A stretch of DNA of 6,206 nucleotides from Dehalococcoidia bacterium (GTDB lineage: Bacteria; Chloroflexota; Dehalococcoidia; UBA2985): NCBI GenBank assembly GCA_030740415.1, contig JASLXI010000063.1, forward strand, positions 1 through 6,206, in the 5' to 3' direction. The notes below the pieces were generated by a model. It was not told the DNA's origin. It was given only the letters and a program-made list of their open reading frames with translations, and searched no databases. Shown here one piece after another: positions 1 to 4,776 of this stretch (position 1 is the first letter of the stretch; each line of letters opens with the position of its first letter). The translations under genes were made by a program, and so were the position numbers.

Positions 1-90
1 TTCAGCCTTGTATTGTCACGGGCATAATACTAAGTACAGCATAGCTCTTGTGAGTGGTATGTTTTGAATGAGATTTCCTATCCACCTGTG

Positions 91-96
91 TATAAT
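91..96 (+). promoter_or_regulatory. Probable -10 box of the lipoprotein gene promoter
   Basis: A perfect TATAAT lies 40 bases upstream of the GTG start, in an AT-rich stretch. No convincing -35 box is found at the usual 16-18 bp: the nearest TTGAAT (64-69) is 21 bp away, which is too far. Transcription would start near 103, giving a leader of about 34 nt. The rest of 1-136 shows nothing else that can be supported; a short ATG at 101 runs into a stop after three codons. Confidence 0.4.
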
Positions 97-136
97 AAAT
101 ATGAACTCTTAGAATCACTTCTTTGGTAGGTATACC

Positions 137-1195
137 GTGTCGATATTGACCAGACGCCTGCGGTGGAGTCTGTTGGTCTTGCCGGCATTTCTGGTGGTCT
201 TTGTGGCCTGCGAGACTACTCCAACCCCCACAACCACCCCAATCCCCACGGCTATCCCAACCCCCACGGCTACCGCTCTCCCGCTGCCAACACTCATACC
301 GGTGGACCTAGAAGACGATCCCCTATCGTTCTTCCAGGCTATACCGGAGGAAGATTGGCAGTGTCTGGTAGAGTCTTTGGGCCAGGCTAGGTTGGATGAA
401 CTCTTGAGCGGCACTGAGTTCACCGAGGAGGATGGCAAGGTTGTGGGACAGTGCATACGCCAGGAGACCTTTGGCCGCATCATGATAGAGTTGGCCACCA
501 ACGAAGTGGGTGATTTCGGAGAGGACGCCCTGATCTGTGCGTGGGATATCCTGAGAGAACTCGATCTGAAACGGCTGCTTGAGAGTGAAGATGGCGAAAC
601 CAAGGTATTGGTATTTCAGGCAACTATCGATGTATCCTCTTGCCCAAGTGACGAGGAGGTCGCCACGGCCGCGGCTGCCGCCTGGATAGGGGAATTGTCA
701 GTAAATGGATTGAGGTGTCTGGCTGGACGGATGGACGCGGCGAGCCTGGTAGCTATGTTTAGCGACGACCAGGACGCGCTATCCGCGGAACTAATAGGTG
801 CCATGCTGGAGTGCGGCATCGAGGTACTCGGGACATTTGTGCCGGAGGAGGGTTTCCCTCAGCTTACACCGGAACAGTTGGCTTGCCTTAAGTTGGTTCT
901 GGATGTGGAGGCACTCGCACTGTTACTTGCTGAGGAGGGTGAACTGCCTCTTGAATCCTTACCAATGTTACTGGAGTGCGGCCTTGAAACGCTTGGTTCG
1001 GAGGGAGATGGAAGTTGGCCCGAGGGTGATATGGGCCTTGATATCAGTGCAGAGGACCTTGCGTGTGTGGTGGATATCCTTGGGGAAGAAGCTCTGGCGG
1101 AGATAATAGCCGGGGACCGCTTACCTGCCTTTGGAGAGGTCCTCGCCTTGGCTAGCTGCGACCTGGACCTGAAAGGGTTGCTCAACGAAGGCTAA
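137..1195 (+). CDS. Secreted lipoprotein with five cysteine-pair helical repeats, function unknown
   Basis: This 352-residue protein is probably exported and lipid-anchored. The start is a GTG at 137, preceded by GGTAGG with a 6-base gap; no better start lies upstream in frame. Residues 1-24 form a signal peptide with a basic n-region (TRRLR) and a hydrophobic core. The lipobox is F22-V-A-C25, so Cys25 would be the lipidated N-terminus. Residues 27-52 are a Pro/Thr-rich spacer of the kind that lifts the domain off the membrane. The rest is acidic, Leu-rich and predicted helical. Ten cysteines come as five pairs: C76/C106, C134/C169, C194/C226, C250/C281 and C310/C341. The first cysteines are 56-60 residues apart, so the domain is a fivefold tandem repeat of the pattern LxC...L...LxxLL...C. 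The even spacing suggests one disulfide per repeat. I recognise no known family, and no enzyme motif is visible. It is transcribed alone and converges on the reductase gene. Confidence 0.85.
   Translation: MSILTRRLRWSLLVLPAFLVVFVACETTPTPTTTPIPTAIPTPTATALPLPTLIPVDLEDDPLSFFQAIPEEDWQCLVESLGQARLDELLSGTEFTEEDGKVVGQCIRQETFGRIMIELATNEVGDFGEDALICAWDILRELDLKRLLESEDGETKVLVFQATIDVSSCPSDEEVATAAAAAWIGELSVNGLRCLAGRMDAASLVAMFSDDQDALSAELIGAMLECGIEVLGTFVPEEGFPQLTPEQLACLKLVLDVEALALLLAEEGELPLESLPMLLECGLETLGSEGDGSWPEGDMGLDISAEDLACVVDILGEEALAEIIAGDRLPAFGEVLALASCDLDLKGLLNEG
215..292 (+). repeat. Pro/Thr-rich low-complexity spacer coding repeat
   Basis: Residues 27-52 of the lipoprotein alternate Pro and Thr with Ala and Ile. 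At DNA level an 11-base unit (ccccacggcta) occurs at 244-254 and again at 262-272, an 18-bp period, so this linker probably grew by slippage or tandem duplication. Such spacers directly after the lipobox Cys are frequent in Chloroflexota lipoproteins. Confidence 0.7.
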
Positions 1196-1230
1196 GACTC
1201 TCTATATCTCTATCTACATTACCAAATAGG

Positions 1231-1262
1231 AGAGGAGCACCCGATAGGTCGGGCGCTCCTCT
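1231..1262. terminator. Hairpin between convergent genes, probable bidirectional terminator
   Basis: A 14-bp stem (1231-1244 with 1249-1262) has a 4-base loop and a single A-C mismatch. It sits 35 bases after the lipoprotein stop and 30 bases after the reductase stop on the other strand, where a shared terminator is expected. Neither side has a strong T-run (tagcattg on +, cctatttgg on -), so efficient intrinsic termination is uncertain. The stem itself is unambiguous. Confidence 0.55.
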
Positions 1263-1292
1263 TAGCATTGCCGGGAATGTGCGGGGATAATG

Positions 1293-3083
1293 CTATATCG
1301 CGCACTCCCCTTCGCCTCTCTCTAGCTTGTATAGTACCGTCTTGCTCCAGTCCATGTATGTCTCAATGTTCTCTCTGTTGAGCGGCCCCAAGTCTTGGAA
1401 CTCTCCAATGATTGCCTCAAAGGGCCCGACTCCCACCCTATCTACGAAGGTGTTGAAGGGTTCCGTTTCCACTCGGTGTTCCTGGTAGTAGCTTAAGACA
1501 TTACGTATTATCTCCGGCACCTTTTTCGAGGGTATCTTTCCTTTAGGCCTCAGGCCGATACGTGCCTCTGTGTGTCCGTTCAAGTCCTGGTAGCTGCCCC
1601 CGATGAACATCTCATAGGAGGGGACCTGGTTGCCCCTGTCTCCCTTCATGGAGGCGCCGTGAAAACCTATGTTGGCTAGGTGGTGTTGCCCGCAGGAATT
1701 CGGGCATCCGCTCATCTTGATGTGCAGGCCCTTGACCTGGGGGTCCGAGATGTTCATGTCAGCGAGATTCTCCATTATTGCTCTTCCGAGGCCCATAGAA
1801 GAGGTGATGCCCAGCTTACAGCTATCCGTGCCTGGGCAGGATGTCACATCGGTTATGGTGTTCACCTCTGGCTCGGCCAAGCCCACTTCCTTCAGGTCTT
1901 TCCACAGCGGGTAGAGAGCCTCCTCTCGTACCCATCGGAAGGCCATATTCTGCTGCAGGGTAAATCGCGCTCGGCCGCCGGCGTACTTCTCTGAGATGTT
2001 GGCCAGGGGGCTGAACTGGTGCTCCTGAATATCGCCCTGGGGCAGCTTTACCAATACCACACGAAAGCCCTCTTGTTTCTGTGGCTGCACGTTGGTATTG
2101 CGCCATAGCTCGAATTCGCCTCTATCTCCATTTGGCGAAATCTGGTTCTCAGGGCCTGGGGACAGTGGGGCATCGGACTCCTCGTCGTCTAGGTACAGCA
2201 GAGGCGTGGGATCAATGAGTTTCTGTGCCCAGGGCTTCGTCAGCTCTTCTTCCACCATCGTTCGGAACTCGTCAATGCCTACGCGGTCCACCAGGAACTT
2301 TAAGCGGGCCTTCATCCTGTTCTTCCGTTCCTGCTCTGAGGCATCGAACACTCGTAGCACCGCTTCGCTGATACGCAGGTAGTCGTTTATGGGCACAAAC
2401 TCGTACAGTGTAGGTGCAATGCGTGCCATGATGGAGAGGCCGCCACCGACCACCATCTTGAATCCCTTCTCCACCGCGCCATCTTCCTCTCGTACCCTTG
2501 GGATGAAACCTATATCGTTGATGCTAGTGAGGGCGCAGTCCTTTTCACAGCCGGAGAAGGCGGTCTTAATCTTGCGGGGCATGCCCTGGGTCAACGGGTG
2601 ACGCAAGAAGTACCGGGCGTAGGCACCGGCATAAGGCGTCGTGTCAAAGGGCTCGTCGTTGCAGACGCCCGCCAGGGGACAGCCAGTGACATTGCGTACC
2701 GTATTTCCACAGGCCTCACGGCTGGACAGTCCCACCTGGCCCAGGGTATGTAGCGCCTGTGGAGCCAATTCCAGAGGCACAAAATGGAACTGCATATTCT
2801 CCCGGGTGGTTACATGGCCTCTCTTCATGGGGGTGAATTCGCTTGCTATGGTTCCCAGGACCTCCAACTGCTCCGAGAAGATCTCTCCTATGGGTAGCTT
2901 CACCCTTAGCATGTGCACATCCGGTTGGCGTTGTCCGTAGACACCCATCCTGAGGCGGAATGCCTGGAATGCCAATGGGTCCCAGTCTCCTTGAATAAAC
3001 TCCTCGACTACCTTCTCGAAGCTATCCAGTTCTTCCTGTAGCACTGGTAGGATTCCTTTTTCGTTTATCTTCTCCGGGATCAT
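1293..3083 (-). CDS. sir: Ferredoxin-type siroheme [4Fe-4S] sulfite/nitrite reductase
   Basis: A complete 596-residue cytoplasmic reductase that carries out the six-electron reduction of sulfite to sulfide (or nitrite to ammonia). The start ATG at 3083 has an excellent AAGGAGG (3088-3094) four bases upstream. The protein shows the two-fold repeat of the family. The C-terminal half holds the siroheme/[4Fe-4S] cysteines C416-X5-C422 and C460-X3-C464. The N-terminal half supplies the basic anion-binding residues: R94 (in TTRENMQ), R130 (in RNVTG), K171 and K173 (in PRKIK), matching R83, R153, K215 and K217 of E. coli SiR. Unusually, the N-terminal half also has C135-X5-C141 and C179-X3-C183. There is no flavoprotein partner gene nearby, so ferredoxin is the likely donor. 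Sequence alone does not separate sulfite from nitrite as substrate, but the polycysteine leader just upstream argues for assimilatory sulfite reduction feeding cysteine synthesis. Confidence 0.95.
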   Translation of the reverse strand: MIPEKINEKGILPVLQEELDSFEKVVEEFIQGDWDPLAFQAFRLRMGVYGQRQPDVHMLRVKLPIGEIFSEQLEVLGTIASEFTPMKRGHVTTRENMQFHFVPLELAPQALHTLGQVGLSSREACGNTVRNVTGCPLAGVCNDEPFDTTPYAGAYARYFLRHPLTQGMPRKIKTAFSGCEKDCALTSINDIGFIPRVREEDGAVEKGFKMVVGGGLSIMARIAPTLYEFVPINDYLRISEAVLRVFDASEQERKNRMKARLKFLVDRVGIDEFRTMVEEELTKPWAQKLIDPTPLLYLDDEESDAPLSPGPENQISPNGDRGEFELWRNTNVQPQKQEGFRVVLVKLPQGDIQEHQFSPLANISEKYAGGRARFTLQQNMAFRWVREEALYPLWKDLKEVGLAEPEVNTITDVTSCPGTDSCKLGITSSMGLGRAIMENLADMNISDPQVKGLHIKMSGCPNSCGQHHLANIGFHGASMKGDRGNQVPSYEMFIGGSYQDLNGHTEARIGLRPKGKIPSKKVPEIIRNVLSYYQEHRVETEPFNTFVDRVGVGPFEAIIGEFQDLGPLNRENIETYMDWSKTVLYKLERGEGECAI

Positions 3084-3128
3084 GATGCCTCCTTGAGGGT
3101 TGGTGCCTGTATCTTGGGATTTCTTGAT

Positions 3129-3171
3129 AAAACAAATCGCCCCCCAGTGCAGTACACGCTGGGGGCGATTT
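3129..3171 (-). terminator. Intrinsic terminator in the reductase 5' leader (attenuator)
   Basis: Read on the minus strand, 3171-3161 (AAAUCGCCCCC) pairs perfectly with 3144-3134 (GGGGGCGAUUU). That gives 11 contiguous bp, extended beyond a bulged G by A-U and G-C pairs. It is followed at once by GUUUUAUC. Stem plus U-tract is the textbook intrinsic terminator in the direction of the reductase gene. It lies upstream of that gene, its U-tract ending about 45 nt before the ATG, and no minus-strand gene other than the short leader ORF precedes it. On the plus strand the same hairpin lacks a T-run. It is therefore best read as the terminator (3:4) element of an attenuator. Confidence 0.85.
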
Positions 3172-3196
3172 ATAGAGCTAGCGACTAACAGATGAG

Positions 3197-3212
3197 CCCC
3201 TCGATTTAGGGG
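3197..3212 (-). promoter_or_regulatory. Stop-codon hairpin (1:2) and antiterminator strand of the attenuator
   Basis: On the minus strand CCCCU (3212-3208) pairs with AGGGG (3201-3197) around a 6-base loop, overlapping the last sense codon and the stop of the leader ORF. The same G-run, GGGGC (3200-3196), can instead pair with GCCCC (3166-3162) in the 5' arm of the terminator and so disrupt it. A ribosome stalled with Cys codon 12 in the A site would cover CCCCU but leave GGGGC free; a ribosome at the stop would cover GGGGC. This matches the logic of trp-type attenuation. The antiterminator is only 5 G-C pairs with a 29-nt loop, so this part is inference. Confidence 0.6.
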
Positions 3213-3250
3213 TTACAACAGCAGCAGCCGACAGCAAACACGCGATGCAT
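3206..3250 (-). CDS. Polycysteine leader peptide MHRVFAVGCCCCNP
   Basis: A 14-codon ORF on the minus strand starts at ATG 3250-3248 and stops at TAA 3208-3206. Codons 9-12 (3226-3215) are TGC TGC TGT TGT, four cysteines in a row ending two codons before the stop. It is followed by a hairpin overlapping its stop, an intrinsic terminator, and then the sulfite reductase 122 bases further on. It has no usable Shine-Dalgarno. The upstream -10 box places the transcript start 0-3 nt from the ATG, so it is probably translated as a leaderless mRNA. An in-frame TAG inside the -10 box excludes a longer N-terminus. The peptide itself probably has no function; its translation likely senses charged Cys-tRNA. 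Comparable polycysteine leaderless ORFs are known attenuators in mycobacteria. Confidence 0.8.
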   Translation of the reverse strand: MHRVFAVGCCCCNP

Positions 3251-3259
3251 TTGCCTAGG

Positions 3260-3288
3260 ATTCTAGCCCACTTAAGCAACAAAGTCAA
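3260..3288 (-). promoter_or_regulatory. Sigma70-type promoter of leader peptide and sulfite reductase
   Basis: The -35 box TTGACT (3288-3283) and the -10 box TAGAAT (3265-3260) are separated by exactly 17 bp on the minus strand, each one base off consensus. The start site is predicted around 3253-3250, right at the leader ATG. The reductase transcript would then carry a leader of about 170 nt containing the Cys-codon ORF and the terminator. Confidence 0.75.
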
Positions 3289-3385
3289 GGTATTCGTAAA
3301 GGACAAGGCTTGAACAGGATGTTGCCCGCGTGACTTCTTGAAGGACGAGGTTGCAGGTGTTACAGTCACCTGGGAGCTGATTACC

Positions 3386-4030
3386 ATGTCTGGTGATATG
3401 AACACGGCCAAGAAAAAACTCTTCGATGGCCTTCGCCGCCAGATCTCTGGCGAGGAGGTGCTGGATGCCATGGAAAGGGTACCCAGGGAACTGTTTGTGC
3501 CTGAGGGAAGCCAACACCTGAGCTATGAGGACATTCCACTACCCATAGGAGATGGCCAGACCATATCTCAGCCTTACATTGTCGCTTTGATGACCAATGC
3601 CCTTGAGATAAAAGGTGAGGACATGGTGCTAGAACTGGGTACGGGCAGTGGATATCAGGCGGCTATCCTCTCTCTACTGGCACGAAAGGTCTATACCATT
3701 GAGCGAGTTGCCATCCTAGCAGCGAAGGCCGGGACGTTGCTTGCTTCCTTGGGATATAGCAATGTCGAGGCACGCCTGACTGGAAGCGAGTTGGGTTTTC
3801 CGGAGGAAGCTCCCTTTGATGCTATAATTGTCACGGCGGCCGCGCCCAGACTGCCCCGCGTGCTGTTGGACCAGATGGCCCAGGAAGGAAGATTGGTGAT
3901 TCCGGTGGGGTCTCAGCGGGAGCAGGGGCTGATTAAAGTAACCAAGGTAGATGATGGGTATTGCGTGAGTAATCTGGGGTCGTGTCGTTTTGTGCCTCTG
4001 TTGGGGAAAGGGGGCTGGGACGAGACTTAG
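3386..4030 (+). CDS. pcm: Protein-L-isoaspartate O-methyltransferase
   Basis: This cytoplasmic repair enzyme uses S-adenosylmethionine to methylate L-isoaspartyl residues in aged proteins, so that they can revert to normal aspartyl linkages. I chose ATG 3386 (214 residues), which has GGGAG at 3372-3376 nine bases upstream. A TTG at 3338 would add 16 residues, but it has no ribosome-binding site and the extension does not resemble the family. The PIMT signature GQTISQPYIVA is at residues 57-67, with the conserved Ser61. SAM motif I, VLELGTGSGYQAA, is at 81-93. The strand FDAIIVTAAAP followed by GRLVIPVG is at about 144-175, and the end RFVPLLGKGGW is typical. Length is normal (usually 200-220). 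It is divergent from the reductase leader, whose promoter lies about 100 bp upstream. No clear promoter of its own is visible. Confidence 0.95.
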   Translation: MSGDMNTAKKKLFDGLRRQISGEEVLDAMERVPRELFVPEGSQHLSYEDIPLPIGDGQTISQPYIVALMTNALEIKGEDMVLELGTGSGYQAAILSLLARKVYTIERVAILAAKAGTLLASLGYSNVEARLTGSELGFPEEAPFDAIIVTAAAPRLPRVLLDQMAQEGRLVIPVGSQREQGLIKVTKVDDGYCVSNLGSCRFVPLLGKGGWDET

Positions 4031-4055
4031 AAATCTGCGCTATCATGCTTAGAGT

Positions 4056-4077
4056 TCCTCACGCCCCACGTGAAGGA
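4056..4077 (+). terminator. Weak hairpin after pcm
   Basis: TCCTCACG (4056-4063) pairs with CGTGAAGGA (4069-4077), giving 8 bp with one bulged A and a 5-base loop, 25 bases after the pcm stop. There is no T-run behind it, so it is only a possible transcription end or mRNA-stabilising structure. Confidence 0.25.
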
Positions 4078-4126
4078 CGACCCGGCAATAGCCCATCGGT
4101 CTGAGTGTGCGAGGATCATAGTAAAT

Positions 4127-4599
4127 CTGCAGATTCGAGCATTTGCTGATAAAGGCCTCGAAGAAATAGACCTGGTTCCCTAGCCCGCAGTGATACCTGG
4201 GCTATTTCTTCTGGGATAATTCTAGGACCCGCAATCTATAACTTCCTCTAGCCAGGTTGGCGTGCGGGTCAAAAGAAACCGACGGAAGGTGCTTGTAAAG
4301 ATAAGGAAAGAGTCGGCGTCCTAGTTGCCTAATTTGGAGAAAAGGTTGCTGGTTTTTTGGTATATGAGCTCAAAGGCCGAACTGGAGAAGTGCTATTCCC
4401 AGCCGTGCATCCCGAACACAAAAACCTGGGCATCGGTACAGAATTGAATACCACGGGGCTCGAAGGAATGAAAGCTGCCAGTATGGTAATGGCCGACGTG
4501 GGAGCTGGGGGCGATGAATCCCACGCTCGGGCCCGAAGGTCATATGAGAATGCGTGCTACATCGTCTTACCATTGGTCAGGTCTTATAAGCATCTGTAA
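4127..4599 (+). pseudogene. Decayed GNAT-family N-acetyltransferase
   Basis: Three pieces together read as one GNAT acetyltransferase (acetyl-CoA-dependent N-acylation, substrate unknown) of about 157 residues, a normal length. Piece one (4127-4180) gives LQIRAFADKGLEEIDLVP, like the usual IRPF...D N-terminus, and has no ATG. Near 4175-4183 the reading frame shifts by one. The second frame then runs to 4599, interrupted by TAG at 4249-4251 (between NFL and PGW, where relatives often have a Tyr before Pro-x-Trp) and by TAA at 4330-4332 (between VGVLVA and FGEKVAGF). After that it continues open with the acetyl-CoA loop AVHPEHKNLGIGTEL and the family ending GGDESHARARRSYENA followed by LPLVRSYK. 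Three separate lesions and no start make it non-functional. A start at TTG 4357 would give only 80 residues, lacking the N-terminal half of the fold. The family match is from memory of motifs; the stops are seen directly. Confidence 0.72.
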
Positions 4600-4695
4600 G
4601 CGACGAAGGAGGTTGCTGAGCAACTTTGCGCACAGAATATCGTGACTGAGTCGCTGATGCCTGTGTTTGCAATACCACCATGGACAGGTAGCAGT

Positions 4696-4720
4696 GGGTC
4701 GCGACTTTTCCTTGCGACCC
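4696..4720 (+). terminator. Hairpin ahead of gatB, possible terminator
   Basis: GGGTCGC (4696-4702) pairs perfectly with GCGACCC (4714-4720) around an 11-base loop rich in T. It is followed by TATTCTAGCTTTGC, which is only moderately T-rich. It lies about 100 bases after the GNAT remnant and could end read-through transcription before gatB. Its right arm overlaps the likely -35 box of gatB. The rest of 4600-4776 shows no gene. Confidence 0.45.
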
Positions 4721-4740
4721 TATTCTAGCTTTGCTATACT
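4712..4740 (+). promoter_or_regulatory. Probable gatB promoter with extended -10
   Basis: TATACT (4735-4740) is one base from the -10 consensus and is preceded by TGC, an extended -10 motif. TTGCGA (4712-4717), 17 bp upstream, is a partial -35 box. Transcription would begin near 4747, giving a leader of about 30 nt before the ATG at 4777. Confidence 0.55.
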
Positions 4741-4776
4741 AGCCGCTGGATTGGATTTAGGGGACGTCCATAGACT

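Noticed and set aside
115..603. Minus-strand Ser-rich ORF opposite the lipoprotein gene
   Set aside because: Its Ser/Val/Gly repeats are the reverse reading of the Pro/Thr codons and acidic stretches of the real gene.
3084..3253. SAM-I, T-box or other known riboswitch in the reductase leader
   Set aside because: I looked for the SAM-I core and for the T-box antiterminator sequence and saw neither. The short Cys-tract ORF explains the leader better.
3338..3385. TTG-initiated N-terminal extension of pcm
   Set aside because: No ribosome-binding site precedes it and the 16 extra residues do not look like the family, whereas ATG 3386 has GGGAG at a good distance.
3178..3471. Minus-strand ORF of 97 codons across the pcm start and the reductase leader
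   Set aside because: It is in a different frame from the Cys-tract leader, runs antisense through the start of pcm, resembles no family and has low-complexity Ser content. It is a chance ORF; the real leader ORF is the 14-codon one.
4160..4211. Perfect 10-bp inverted repeat GAAGAAATAG / CTATTTCTTC with a 32-base gap
   Set aside because: It lies inside the GNAT remnant, is AT-rich with a long loop, and one such repeat is close to chance expectation in 6 kb.
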